Source of the DNA: Lineus longissimus
Lineage: Eukaryota; Nemertea; Pilidiophora; Heteronemertea; Lineidae
Direction: 5' to 3'
Length of the DNA: 64,000 nt
NCBI RefSeq assembly: GCF_910592395.1
Contig: NC_088320.1
Location: 4,774,001 to 4,838,000, forward strand
Shown piece after piece: positions 14,101-24,489 of the stretch (position 1 is the first letter of the stretch; each line of letters begins with the position of its first letter). A program made the translations under genes and the position numbers. The notes beneath the pieces are model-generated. The model saw only the letters and a program-made list of their open reading frames with translations, was not told where the DNA came from and did no database searches.

Positions 14101-17100
14101 ATTACCGAATTGGTAAATATTTTAATGTTAACAAGAATTGTATAATGTATTTATAACCAGGTTTTGTTGAGTGCGATCGGCCGGATATGTATAGCTAAGT
14201 TACTCAATACATGTACATGTAATCTATTTCAGTGATTTCAATGAATATACTACAATCAATAATGACTTGATTTGGTGCAGGTTACAACTGTTATAATACT
14301 CACGCCATTTTCGCAGAAATTCGAATTTGAAAACTAAAATCAGAAGAAAACACACAGAATTCAGAAAAAGAAACTGAAAAGCCGTTTTTTATTTTACAAA
14401 AGAAACAACTTTTACCTAGAGGATGCAATATTTGTGTTAGCCAAAAAACCTCCAATGGCTTTTCATATGCTAAAAAAGATTACATTAATTGTATTAGAAG
14501 CATGCAAGTTTAATAATACGTTGTTAAATTTAGCAGTTGTAGTCATTTGATCAATTAGTTAGGTTCCTAACTATTTGCTTACTTTTGCATCGACTTGCGT
14601 CCCTTTTGTTAGGGAAGTTTCTACTTCCAGGAAGGCATCCATGGCGCCAATGGAATAACGTCTTCTCATACACACGATCTGCAAGAATGGTAACTCGACA
14701 TTATATTGTTTCTACAAAACGTCTCACGAACTAGTTCGTCATATTGCAACCAGGGGTGAGAGAATCTTATACAAAGGGTATGGATAATGAGGAGGGCTAT
14801 TGTTTAATTATGTTAGCTATGCATAAATTCCTCTGCAATGTACCAAATTACTATCCTGTATCAACTTTCTAAAATTGTGGCGATATAGCAGCATCTCAAA
14901 AGGTTGGAGCCAACGTCGATACTCATCATTACCACCAAACAATGCTGCAAAGTTATACAGATCTCCGATTATTAGCTCCAAGGGGTGCGGTTTTGTTATC
15001 GACCTGATATAGATACATACATGTATCTGCAAATGATTCTTACCCTGCTTGAATATGTATCGCCTGTCCCTAATGTAGAACGTAAGCGATTTGCTTGGAC
15101 GATGGACTGGAATGTAATAGTTATGCAATAATTTCGGATACAATTGCGTCATGATGACAATCTGATCAAAAAACAAATGTTTTCTACCATGGAAAGAGAT
15201 AAAAGAGATCCGTTTTCATCATAAAGGTCGCGGTGGTGTGAGATGACGGTTAACCCTGTTATATGCATTGCATTGCATAGTTGTTTTCCCCTCAGACATT
15301 TGGAACTAAATTAAGTCGGATTCAATCCCAGACTAAATTGTTGATAAAATGGTGTTACAAATGCCATGAATCAAAGAATGGAAATGTATCAGCTTGGCAA
15401 TGATAATGAAGCGTGAGACAAAAAAACCTTTAGACATGACTATATTGTTTTACCTATCTTTGTGTAGAAGTGGTAGGTTCTGTCGCCGGTGCTGACCAGA
15501 TGATGGCAGGAGATTCTCTTCAGCCAGCAGTAGCTGTCACGGCCCCTATCCACCCAAATCAAAGACCTGCAGATTCTGCGGCGGTTGCACTGCTCGATGC
15601 AATATCCCCTCGATGATCGTCGGTAATGTGCGATATTGTACCGTGCTTCGTTACAATTGCCGAAACGGTGTGTATAGCCAACAACGCTATTCACTATAAT
15701 AGAAATTGATGCAACTTATTCCAATTAAATCCCTTTGTTTTAAGAAAGCCGACACGAAAACTAGGTCGCAACCCGGCAACCACAATTTGTCTTTTGGGTA
15801 TAAGGTTAGTGACTAACGGTTTCAGAATTATAGTTTGGACTGTCAGTTGAAACAATTGACGAGGCAACCGAGGCATGGTCACCAATTGAATCTACGATAT
15901 ACAGGTCGTCCTCGTGAATATCGGTATCGGGTGCCATTTTGAAGAGGCCTCTTGGGGTGCAATATATCGCATGTATTATAATTGGCTATTTATACTCCAT
16001 GGACAGTGTTATTCAAATGTTATTATAAGCACGGGTCGTCACAGTCATTGGCTGAAGATCTATAAGCAACACGAGCGGGGATTTCTAATGGTTTTTTAGT
16101 CAATAAAGGCGGGACCAGGGCCTATACTTAGTCCTACTGGTACCCTTTTGTGGACCTCAGAAATGTATGGTCCGACCATTATAGTACAGAAAGGATAGGC
16201 TACCGCTATTCACGAGGACATCTCGTATATCACTACAGCTGCTGTACTCATCCATGTTTGCTGCGTCTACAATACACAATGCATGCTTATATTCATAGGT
16301 TGGAGGTCGAGGCCTATCAATTAGACGAGTGCATGTTTTTAACTCTCAAGTACATATTTGGAGAGGTATTGAAAAAATATTTGTGTGGCAAGTCTACAGA
16401 TATATAGAAATTATTTGATGAAAAAATTAATTTCGAATTTTGCTAATTTGGTAATTTTGAGATTTTTCTGCTGAAAAGAGTGGAAATACATGTATTAATG
16501 TCTGTCTAATTTGTCGATTATCAAAAAATTTCCGTGGTCAACTACAAGTTTACTTTTCACCATTTACTTGCCCGACTGTCCGGAATATCATATCAAAATT
16601 TCAGATTCACAACCCCACGCAGTATTTGATTCGTCGCGGTCAAACATTGACAATTGAACTGCTAATAGGCTTAAAAAATCAATGGTGGTCTTGCCTCTTC
16701 AGGGCGATAGCAAAGGTGGGCACATTTTCATACGTCACCGCCGGCAGATGGGGCTGGCAACCAGTTTCGGATTTCATTTTCTTGGGTTTAGTGGTCGACG
16801 CAATAATTACTGAACAAACTTAGCTGTAATTAATTATTACGGTATTTAATTAAGAAAAATTGTGTTTATCTACGTTAGATAACCTAATCCTGTACGAAAA
16901 TACAAAGTCATGATGCTTCATAGTAGTATCTCTGTTAAGTTTAGCGTGTACGTCTTGTTTAGGGCGAATTGGTTTCTGTATAGAGAATTAAAGTTGCCTC
17001 TAAAGGAAATTAATTGAAAATAATCCTACCTGAACAATGCTCTGGAAAGAAATATTAAGTGATATTAGTTTTGTGATAACTCTCTCGAATGATGCACTAA

Positions 17101-20100
17101 AGCAGTGGAGAGTACCGCCGATTACAGGAATCACAAATCACATACATGTACTGTACTAGTAAATGGGAGTTTCTTTTATGATGCTCTCTGGGACTGTAGT
17201 TATTATGCACAGGGACTATCTGGTGATATCTAAAATCCACAAAAAGTAAAGGTATTTATATATCACTCGGATGACTTCGTCACTTTTGGCATTCATGGTC
17301 TCCGAACAATATCTTGCCCGATTAATGGTGTTTGAAAGAGTTCTCGACAGGTGTTTCTTAGATCGGAAAAATAGAGTCACAGTTTCACCTCAAGATCTTA
17401 TGATTGATAGTTTCTATCCATGTTTCATCTTAAATCATTACAAGTTACTTGTAAGATTGTGAGGTAAGCTTTAAATCTTGTAGCTTAAATTAATTTTATC
17501 GGAATTTCCGACCAAGGGTGTGATGGTCGTGTGGTGGAAGAAGCATACCGAGACTGCGAATTCAAATTAAAAGAAAAGATATACTACATTTTTTTTCAGA
17601 TACGAGCACTCACTAGTAAATTGAGCAAAGTGACGACGCCCAACGCGGCGTAGCTGTTTCTTTGTGCACACGTGGTCCTTTAGCCAACAGTTTCGACCCC
17701 GCTGCTGGAACGATTTGCAGTCCGCCCTCCAGGTACATGCCGCCCGGCAAGCTGGTCTGCTCAGCTTGGTGTGATGGATATCGTGTCCTGGGCAATCTGC
17801 GTTTTGGTAGGTATATGAACAGACTGAAAAGTATGAAGCCTTTGATGTAGCCTTAGTACGATTATGGTTAGGCAACAACCGCTTGGGTTGGTGAAATATG
17901 GAGCATTTAAAAATACTTTTATTTCTTAAAACCATATCATTCGGTATTGAATTTGAGATATTTTAGAATAGAAATTAATGCATCACTGTCGGTATTGTAT
18001 TGGCCAAGCCACGCCTCGGTTTTGGTCTAAATTTTAGTACTACCACCCCTTAAGTTCGGTATCAATTCCACTATAATCAACATACCGGGATGACGTGGAA
18101 CAACCACTCCAACGCGGACCCAGTAATTGACATTCCTATCAGCCTTCAACGTCCCAATGGCGGACTTGAATATGTTACAGACACGTCTCTTTCTGTTCCA
18201 GGTAATGGCGTGACATGTCCTTGACCTGATACAGGTAGTCCTGCAACCTTCCATTGTACGTCCATGCCGGCTGCAGTCGATTTCTTTCCCGCCAAGTCTC
18301 ATGCGATTTTCGTAGAGTTTCCAATCGTAAACTGCGGGAAGCCGAAGGAAGACGACGTGACATACGACGGACTGCTCGGTTAACAGCAGTAGAATTACAA
18401 CGGGAAATTTGACAAATTCTGGAGCGACATGATCGCTTGCCAAGTTGTCTTTGCGGAAATATAATCATCTCATTAATGATCGCCTGACTTAAATCATCTT
18501 CCTTGAAGTTAGCTAGTTTGTGACATAACCAACCCGATAAACCATTTGGATGAGTCGTTCTCAGTCACCCTGCTAAGTCTATTAAGGTAATTGACTATAA
18601 TCTTGAGATTTCGGTAGACTTTTGTTAACACTTTTATCACATCGAATTTCATTGATAATGCAATAACTTGTCATCTATTGCTTCATCTGAAGTCATATTG
18701 TATCTATTTTGTGTAGGATCTAATGCTACGAAAACAGAATCCTCGTTACAACAGATCAATAAGTTACTTAATGCAGGTAGAATTCAATCACACTACATTT
18801 TCACTGAGCACTAGCCAATATTAAATTATTTTGAACATCAAATTGCATGATATTGCATATTGTTCTTGTGTCTCTTACCTGAACAATGTTCTGCAAAGAA
18901 ATCATAGCAATAATTAATGTTTCGTACGTAGGATAATACGTACTGAACAATTGAGACCATATCAAAGGGCTAACCTACCCTGTACCTTATACATTGTTTT
19001 GTGATCATGAGAAGCGTTTGCATAGACCATTGAATTTGATAGAGGAGTGAAAACCTCCATTGTACCTTGTTGCTGAGTGCCTAGTTAGCGTTCACGTGAA
19101 AGAGTCATGTGACTGGCGAATGTAGGAGGTGCAACTTCCTGGTCGAAAACCCCGGTAAGATTCGTTTACGATTCTTAGTAAGGATCTTATTCATTTTCGT
19201 TTACACGCGCAGGTGAAATCTTGACAAAAACATGGTAAGATTTTTAAGATCCTACATGAAAGCTTGGAGGAGTTTTTAATTCCTCCAAGATGAAAGTAAC
19301 TAGTAATCTTACAAGAATCATGAAAACTGCACATGTATACGAGCATGAATAGAGATTATTAGAGTCACATCGATAATATCTTATCCGCCTGGGTTTTGAT
19401 CTATAAAGTTACTTTTCTGGAATATCTGCATGGTAGAATTAATGGTATAATACACTTTAACTTACTAGTGTATTGAGCAAATCCCGGGTGTCCTCTGAAT
19501 GTTAGCTGTTTCTTTGAACAAACACGGTTCTTTAGCCAACAGTCGTACCCCCTGTGTTGGAAGGATTTGCAGTCAGGTCGTTTGGTACAGGCGTCTCTAC
19601 AAGCTGCTCTGGTCTTTTTGCTATGACTAAGATCTCTTCCCTCGCAGTCTGCATTTTCATATTTGTAAGTGCAAACTGAAACAACGCACATCACATAGAA
19701 AGCATTTCTGCATGAATTGAATACGTCTTGGTTTTTTTTTTTATACAGAGAAGTGTATTCAGTAAGAGCGTTGGGCATTCTAAAAATGAGTCGAGATTTA
19801 TTCAGTTCTAGTAAACAGTCTAAAAATTTATTTCTTTTTAATGCAGGATCCTGAAAAATCATGGAAAAATATGAAAAAGATATTTTTAGTGTTTCTCTAA
19901 AGTATTCGGAAATGTTTACATTGATACCTGATCTACCAGTGCCTGCGTATGGAAAAGAGCAATACACTTTGTTGTGGTCTCTTCATGATACAAAAGGCTA
20001 TATTAGGATGTTTCATTTGATGAAAGGAAAACTTACCTCTTTGCACCGTTGATGGCCGACCTTTAGTAAAAACAATTTAGTGCATTCACTTAATTAAATT

Positions 20101-20757
20101 GACTGCTTTAATTGATGAGGCTGTTTTTGGAGGGTAACAAAAATTTAATGTCTGATAGATGTTTACGGACATTGTTATTCGTAAAGAGAGCAGACGAGAA
20201 GCCGACTACCATGTTTTCGAGAGTTAGTTGCATCCACAGCAGACATGGCAGAGGCGAATTAACATAACCACGTCATCAATGACGTCAGCTGGAGAAAAGA
20301 AGAGTTTAGGATGGGGAACTTGCAGGTGGTGTTCACAGACGAGATGAATATATTGAAGAAAGAAATTTGAAATAGGATCGGATGATTTTTCTTAAATTGT
20401 GAAAAAATGACCTCATAAACTGCCATGTGAATGTAAATTTTATGTAAATGTAAATTTGAATTTGGATTATTTTTTAAAAATTGTGAAAAAATCGATTCCA
20501 CGGCGGCGGTGGACAGACTCCCCGTTCCACTTCAACAGTGTGGGGATTCGGACAGTAAGACAGGAAATATTCGCGGTCTAATCTTCCTGTGCTTTCAATT
20601 TATTTGCTGTCGTCTGCCAGCCGCTTTGGTTACCGAATCTTCCTAACGACCTTATGATTATATTTCGCAATGAATTATTTGTGATTGACTTACCTGTATT
20701 CACCGCTACTATTGTTACACACAGAATCAACAACGTTGGAGACGAAAATGTCCCCAT
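1..20757 (-). CDS. Giant secreted modular protein: PAN/apple + LamG + tandem PAN-linker-FTP lectin units (3' incomplete)
   Basis: One long minus-strand gene. I chained its exons by splice sites and phase: 20694-20757 (signal peptide), 20037-20060, 19466-19675, 18879-18890, 18086-18331, 17614-17823, 17030-17041, 15454-15693, 15044-15106, 14583-14678, 13995-14027, 13275-13386, 12813-12938, 12272-12387, 11172-11900, 10661-10765, 9499-9834, then the array exons down to base 1. Every junction agrees in phase; most modules are phase 1-1, the classic exon-shuffling class. About 2,240 residues lie in the window and the end is outside it. The product should be secreted, rich in Arg/Lys and Cys, with PAN/apple (protein or sugar binding), LamG-like and F-type-lectin folds. 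A role in adhesion, mucus or innate recognition is inference. No transmembrane exon or stop was seen. RNA could change individual small exons or show more than one transcript. Confidence 0.82.
2176..4368 (-). CDS. Array unit (third complete copy, 18 bp longer)
   Basis: Exons: PAN 4348-4629, linker 3867-3984, FTP N-half 3280-3578, FTP C-half 2770-3000. The extra 12 bp and 6 bp are intronic, so the 310-residue product is unchanged. Confidence 0.85.
4369..6543 (-). CDS. Array unit (second complete copy)
   Basis: Exons: PAN 6523-6804, linker 6042-6159, FTP N-half 5461-5759, FTP C-half 4963-5193. The protein matches the previous unit except for an Ala-to-Val change in the FTP N-half (SRVVDG) caused by one base. 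All splice sites are intact. Confidence 0.85.
6544..8718 (-). CDS. Array unit (5'-most complete copy)
   Basis: Transcribed order: PAN exon 8698-8979 (282 nt, phase 1-1, mostly just outside this unit's boundary), linker exon 8217-8334 (118 nt, 1-2), FTP N-half 7636-7934 (299 nt, 2-1), FTP C-half 7138-7368 (231 nt, 1-1). Together they make 930 nt = 310 residues. The PAN part shows FCAKQCWRLADCETFIF and YCLLKNSACK. The linker shows TTLKRNFRKGG and RLRWFRLNKCMPGTKR. The FTP part shows AYGGVASRAVDG, NWWAVDL, VVVYNRADCCGNRLANFDVV and YLTLCEVEVLGY, signatures of fucolectin/tachylectin-4/pentraxin-1 (F5/8C-like) domains. The R-x-D-x4-R sugar-contact motif is present. The usual upstream His appears replaced by Thr by my count, so fucose binding is uncertain. 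Confidence 0.85.
9499..9834 (-). CDS. Divergent PAN-like domain exon
   Basis: A 336-nt phase 1-1 exon. It opens with the linker end motif RHGPRFNINVSRL. A Cys-containing module follows: GGFTSAKCRNWCARVKWC, then RAVDYNGQSHRCYYHRR, ending KIAQYAKISRKRTA. C-R-x-x-C-x-x-x-x-x-C-R-A-V-D-Y-N is PAN/apple-like. The exon lies between the LamG part and the tandem array. Confidence 0.72.
9878..10123 (+). repeat. Inverted copy of an array-intron segment
   Basis: About 246 bp are the near-perfect reverse complement of the intron that follows each PAN exon (for example 1904-2147 and 8447-8690). The segment lies in the intron 5' of the exon at 9834. In the array it abuts the PAN exon donor, so this is either an inversion by-product of the amplification or a small mobile repeat present in both places. 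Confidence 0.85.
10253..10282 (-). CDS. Possible 30-nt mini-exon
   Basis: A strong acceptor (TTCTTAACATTTTCAG) and donor (GTAAGTAAC) bracket 30 nt that fit phase 1-1 and would encode INLSLFYHW between the linker exon and the PAN-like exon. The frame is intact with or without it, so it could be optional or absent. Confidence 0.35.
10661..10765 (-). CDS. Linker exon (KWFR…KCPRGTRR)
   Basis: A 105-nt phase 1-1 exon reading LIFLKWFRRGRKRMHKCPRG, then TRR…GGIRCR. It matches the linker exon of the array units (RLRWFRLNKCMPGTKR) and joins the LamG exon to the next module in frame. Confidence 0.72.
11172..11900 (-). CDS. LamG/pentraxin-like (concanavalin-type) domain exon
   Basis: A 729-nt phase 1-1 exon (243 codons). 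It opens with the linker motif WIRHHARRFHINLRRIDG and continues into a LamG-3/pentraxin-like jelly roll: GSFTISFYIKPL, NRWYNIAVTWNAETRYARIF, VNGKQVG, GRTALGYKQDG. The W-x-N-I-A-V-T-W…R-I-F-V-N-G-K core is diagnostic of this superfamily. It ends with the linker head GGFKYITLLRENLRHG, the same boundary motif as the PAN exon of the array. The acceptor is placed at ...TCAGAG with moderate certainty; the donor GTAAGT is strong. Confidence 0.82.
12272..15106 (-). CDS. Six small exons encoding two rounds of the basic KWFR-type linker
   Basis: Exons 15044-15106, 14583-14678, 13995-14027, 13275-13386, 12813-12938 and 12272-12387 chain in phase (1-1, 1-1, 1-1, 1-2, 2-2, 2-1). They encode a basic, aromatic-rich segment repeating one pattern: F-x-Y-S-x-x-L-K-x-N-F-(K/R)-x-G-G, then L-K-W-F, then a Cys with (M/P)-P/S-G-T-R. 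Examples are RFKYSRQLKLNF and LKWFLTLKRCPSGTRR (13275-13386), RIKWFRGLKHCMPGAK (12272-12387), HWRHGCLPGSR (14583-14678) and RNADKFRIN (13995-14027). The same segments recur in every array unit, split by introns at equivalent places. I do not recognise this as a named domain. The smallest exons rest on splice consensus, phase and similarity to the other copies. Confidence 0.7.
15454..15693 (-). CDS. PAN/apple domain exon c
   Basis: A 240-nt phase 1-1 exon: VVGYTHRFGNCNEARYNIAH, then GYCIEQCNRRRICRSLIW, DSYCWLKRISCHHL, ending RTYHFYTKI. It is clearly homologous to the PAN exon of the downstream array (shared NIAHY, C-x3-QC, YC-L-K, Y-HFY-KIG). It is therefore probably the ancestral single copy of that exon type. 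Confidence 0.82.
15694..17029. other. Intronic stretch without a recognised exon
   Basis: 1.3 kb between the microexon and the third PAN type. I found no phase-compatible, domain-like exon. The short frames here have no family resemblance. Confidence 0.5.
17030..17041 (-). CDS. 12-nt microexon encoding Lys-His-Cys-Ser (copy 2)
   Basis: AGCATTGTTCAG, flanked by CTTTCCAG and GTAGGA. Spliced between the exons at 17614 and 15693 it reads T-K-H-C-S-V, the same peptide as the microexon at 18879-18890 despite a base difference. This is the main argument that both are real. Confidence 0.65.
17614..17823 (-). CDS. PAN/apple domain exon a2 (paralogue of a1)
   Basis: A 210-nt phase 1-1 exon with VCSYTYQNADCPGHDI, PACRAACTWRADCKSFQQ and NCWLKDHVCTKKQL, ending FAQFT. 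Length, phase and sequence match exon a1 (19466-19675). The copy is followed by its own 12-nt microexon, so a block of PAN exon + microexon was duplicated. Acceptor TTTTCAG; donor GTGAGT. Confidence 0.8.
17845..18045. repeat. Dispersed repeat, intronic copy
   Basis: Shares tatggttaggcaac, ccgcttgggttggtg and cctcggttttggtctaaatt with 35146-35330. Part of it (cggtattgaattgagat-like, cagtcggtattgtat) recurs near 21810-21890. No coding capacity is visible. Confidence 0.6.
18086..18331 (-). CDS. PAN/apple-like domain exon b
   Basis: A 246-nt phase 1-1 exon. Residues include YDWKLYENRMRLGGKEIDC, then GCRTTCIRSRTCHAITW and RRVCNIF, ending WVRVGVVVPRHP. The C…C-x3-C…C-x-A-I-T-W pattern fits a divergent PAN/apple module. 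The acceptor is TTCCCGCAG and the donor GTATGT. It is followed in phase by the a2 PAN exon at 17823. Confidence 0.72.
18879..18890 (-). CDS. 12-nt microexon encoding Lys-His-Cys-Ser (copy 1)
   Basis: AACATTGTTCAG is flanked by a TTTCTTTGCAG acceptor and a GTAAGAG donor. In phase 1 it joins the PAN exon ending at 19466 to the PAN exon starting at 18331 and adds K-H-C-S, restoring a Cys right after the AQYT end of the module. An almost identical microexon with the same coding result lies at 17030-17041 in the paralogous position. Too short for gene finders; the phase fit and duplication are the support. Confidence 0.65.
19466..19675 (-). CDS. PAN/apple domain exon a1
   Basis: A 210-nt phase 1-1 exon encoding a Cys-rich module: VCTYKYENADCEGRDL, then RAACRDACTKRPDCKSF and DCWLKNRVCSKK, ending FAQYT. 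The C-x3-C…DCKSF…CWLK spacing is that of PAN/apple domains. It is a close paralogue of the exon at 17614-17823: same length, same splice phases, and many identical residues such as DCKSFQ-RG and CWLK. PAN domains bind proteins or glycans. No specific ligand can be read from the sequence. Confidence 0.8.
20037..20757 (-). CDS. Signal-peptide exon and following mini-exon of the modular lectin gene
   Basis: The start codon is at 20757-20755. The exon (CDS 20694-20757, 21 codons plus one base) encodes a classic signal peptide: MGTFSSPTLLILCVTIVAVN, with a hydrophobic LLILCVTIVAV core. It ends at a GTAAGT donor in phase 1. A TTTTCAG acceptor lies about 10 bases before the ATG (exon edge 20766), so the 5' UTR is probably split by an intron. 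A 24-nt phase 1-1 exon (20037-20060; residues RPSTVQR after a split Gly) follows and joins in frame to the first PAN exon at 19675. The 24-nt exon rests only on good splice sites and matching phase. Confidence 0.75.
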
Positions 20758-20769
20758 TTTAGAACCCTG

Positions 20770-23700
20770 AAAACAATAGATGTAGGGTTAACACCTTCGC
20801 TGCCCGAGGTGTTTTATCTATAAATTACTACGTCATTTCCCAAATTTTTAGGGGGTTGAGGATGTTTCTTAATTTTGAGCAGAAAAAAACAAGTTAACAA
20901 AATATTTGGACTCAGAAATTTTTTCTCATCCTTCAGATTTGAATTTTTTAATAAGTTCAAAATTCTGAAAAAAATTCAAAGCCAAAACAGAAATCATGGC
21001 AGCATTCGTCTTTTTCTCAACATTCCACATTTTAGAATGCTCCAATGTGTTCGGTGATAAACGCAACCTAACTTAATGCAAATCACATGATTTTTTGCTG
21101 TCGGTACCCAGCATGTCTAATACTGACCACGGAGACTGACAGGGCTGAATGATGGAAAAAAACAGGGATAAATTGAGTCAAAAAACGACAGTAAAATGCA
21201 GTTTATTGGTACAAACGTTTTCATATGGATTCTCATGATAGCCAATGTCCGTGGTGTTATAACAATCAAGAGCTTTGCGCCGAGATGTTAATCGCCGGGA
21301 CCGGCGATTCTTTGTCGTCATAGAGGGGTGGTCGCCGACCGGGGATCGTCTGTATTATTATTTTTGTACATCTGTCTACACCACGGTATTGGTAGAATTC
21401 GTATTCCATGTGTGTTCACGTTATCAGAAATCTTCAAATTCAAGTTCAAATTTAATTTTTTTTTTGAAAGCACGCATAGTGATATAAGATGTTCCGGTAA
21501 ATAATGTGATGTAATAATAAAATGAAATATGGTATTATTTTTTATTATCATTATTATTATCATGTCACAAAAATGTCTGCGGCAGATCACATCATTTTAT
21601 ATTCTGTCCGACATTGCCACAACATCTGCCGCACTAGTCTATTTGATAATTAGCATAAATTCATTAACTTGACAGCATACCAATTGACAACAGGTGGATA
21701 AGAATATGTCAATGCGCCGACTAACTGTAGGTAGGCTATTATAAACACCTGAATGAGAATATTTCTTTTTTGTAATGGATAATGTATATAGAATCGTTTT
21801 CACCACAGGGGTCCTTATTCGGTATTTAAATTGAGATGTTTCAGAATAGGACTTGATACCTCACAGTCGGTATTGTATCCAATTCGAGTATTGGGTACGA
21901 ATAATGGTATCATGTAAATGTTGAAACGAGCAAAAAAATTAAACAAGCCAAAAAAATTAAACAAATAAACATTCTAAACATGAAATTGACGATCACGTTC
22001 AGCTGTAATATGTTGTCAAGCGTTTAAGTTGATATTTGCATGAAATGATAAAGCACTTTTATTCACCCAGGCCCACTTAACTTCGCACGTTTAAGTTAAA
22101 CGAGTAAATGAAACGTTCCATGGTGCACCATGCGAAACCTAAAATGAACCAAATCGAATGGGACTATGTGGATGATATTATATTTTAAGCCATAAACAAA
22201 CTTGACCGAATCCTGCAATGAATACCATGTAAACTTGATCTTTCACTTCAGGTTTAAAACGTTTATTTGGAAAGTTTAGATCGGCTTATTTCATTTGGCT
22301 CGTTTCAACAATGACATACTACCGTACGAATATGGTGGCCTTCCTCGTCCTCGTTTAGGCCGTGGGCCAAGTATGAAAATTGTAAAGTTCCGTTTGACAA
22401 ACTAGTGGGCAATGGGAAAATAGTTGTTTTTGAGCAATACAGAGGTGCAGATTTCTCAAATAAATTTTCCCGCTCATAAAGTTGCACATTACTTTACCCG
22501 AAATGGGAGCCTTAAAATGGTAGTAGAGGTTTGATGTTGATGCCATCGAATGATGGCAAAATGGGTATCACAATTATCGTCAATTATATGATAGTACTTT
22601 GAGATGGCATAGATTTCTACCCCCTTGACGAAACCCGGGGCCCCCTGGAAGGGGCAAAAATGGAAAAAATGGTACCTTCGACCCCTCCTACGCGCTTCAA
22701 GGGCAGTACAGGTGGATAAAAACTGTTTTATTCGACAGTATACTTGCATAGACCTTCATTGTGATACCCATGACGACGCCCTCGGGCTAAAGATTGCAAA
22801 TGCAAATTCCCGCAGAGTTCACCCCCCCCCCCCCCCCCCAATAGTATTTTTGACCTTGCTTTTGGTCGACAGATTTAGAAAAGTGTGATTTTGCCTCCGC
22901 CCCTTGAGAGCCAAAAAGGCTAGCTACGCCCTTAGGTATTATCATTAAAATTCATTTTGTGCTGATCTTCCCAAATTAGGTGGTTTTAGATTTCTGTTTT
23001 TATGATAAAACACTATTCAAGTTTCCCATCTACATAAAGCCATTTTAAAACAGGGAGACATCGGTACGGTAAGGTGTACAACTATCATCCTACTCTACTA
23101 ATTGTGTCAAACGCCCAGCTGAGACACCCGAAAATTAAATCTCAATCTGCCTACTGCGAAAATTAGAAAATCTATGGATGGATGCAAAGGTACCTACCCC
23201 AATCAAACTGGTCTCTGTGCCTTCTTCGGGAGCAAAAGGCCTTGTGCAGGTAATAATTGGTAACGGATCAATTTTATAGAGCAAAATGATAATTTAACGA
23301 GTATTTTATTAATAAATAATAGTCGCATTATGACGTCAGGATGCCTATATACGTGTATGTAAACTTTGTATATTAAGTGATGCATGTATCCGATGCTAAA
23401 CAATTTAAAAAAAATAAACACCAGTTGGGTGCCATGTACTGTGCTTATTATGACTATGAGATCTATATGAGCATTCCTCGTCCATGTTGTCTTTCATTAT
23501 CGACTGGAATCGGAAAGACCACCGAAAAAAATACATATTAAGTTCCGATCGCCTGACCAGGACTTCGATATGATCGTTGTTTGGTAAAATATGAATCATC
23601 GCGAAAAAATGATAAGCAAATGCTGGAGTTAGATCTAGTTGCTGATGAACCGACTTGCCTATTAGTGACAGCATGCAAGTACAGTGAGTTTCCCGAACTT

Positions 23701-24480
23701 CGAGAGGTCGATGAAGGGCAATTCTGCAAACGTTGATCGATCATGTAATGCAAGGACCTTTTCACGACTAAGCGAGTTAACAAAACTTGATTTCAATGAA
23801 AAATGTACCAGAAGTGTACCTTTTTTTATTATGCATCTTTATTCATGTAATAATCGATTACATCGTGGTGTGCGTATAACAAAAGAGCGGAAGGTCACAA
23901 AAAGAATAACGTGCATAACATAATTTGTATGTTTACAATAGTGCTAAAAAAACCGGTCCCCCAGTAACCATAAGATAGGATAGTGCTTATGAGATCTATT
24001 GTGTGCACAGGAAGTCTAGAATGGTATTTACCCTTGCTTTATTATCAGTGTCCATACTGTCCCCGAGTCCCAGGAAGTCCCTGATTAGTACTGGTGCTGC
24101 CATCTGGATTTTTAGTTCTGCAGGTTCCTCAAGATATTTTTATACAGCTGTTTACCTTCGGGGTCTAGCGTATGAAACGCCTCCATTCGAGGGCAATGCC
24201 CGTCAGTCTTGAAGAGGGAGATGAGCTTGTCGATCTAGAACCAGACAGCCATTGGAAATGCGATAGCTAGCAAAAGGAAGACGGTGTACCCGACTCAAAA
24301 GCAGTTCATATGACATGCTCTAAACTTGCAGCGCAAAAATGTATATAATCGATATTCGACCCCGCCCATCCCATACTAGGCCCAACAGAGGGTGATTTTC
24401 AATAATTCTCAAGTAACAAAAAAGGTAACATCTACTGCCTCGGTTTATACTAGATTGTTCTCCCTCAGCCAATTCTATCT
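20770..24480. other. Intergenic region, no gene recognised
   Basis: 3.7 kb upstream of the lectin gene and downstream of the TauE gene. It holds part of a dispersed repeat (21810-21890), a poly-C tract at about 22822-22840 and scattered short frames without family resemblance. It must contain the lectin gene promoter, but I see no clear TATA element. Confidence 0.5.
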
Positions 24481-24489
24481 GCTCAAAAC

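Noticed and set aside
20259-20501. 80-codon minus frame with a repeated VIFSQFKKN-like motif
   Set aside because: Created by an AT-rich ~82-bp degenerate duplication (around 20382 and 20464) in an intron of the lectin gene; no domain or splice support.
24030-24110. Small minus-strand ATG exon (MAAPVLIRDFLGLGDSMDTD) with an acceptor and a weak donor
   Set aside because: Downstream of the TauE stop codon, no partner exon in phase and no family resemblance; too little to support a gene.
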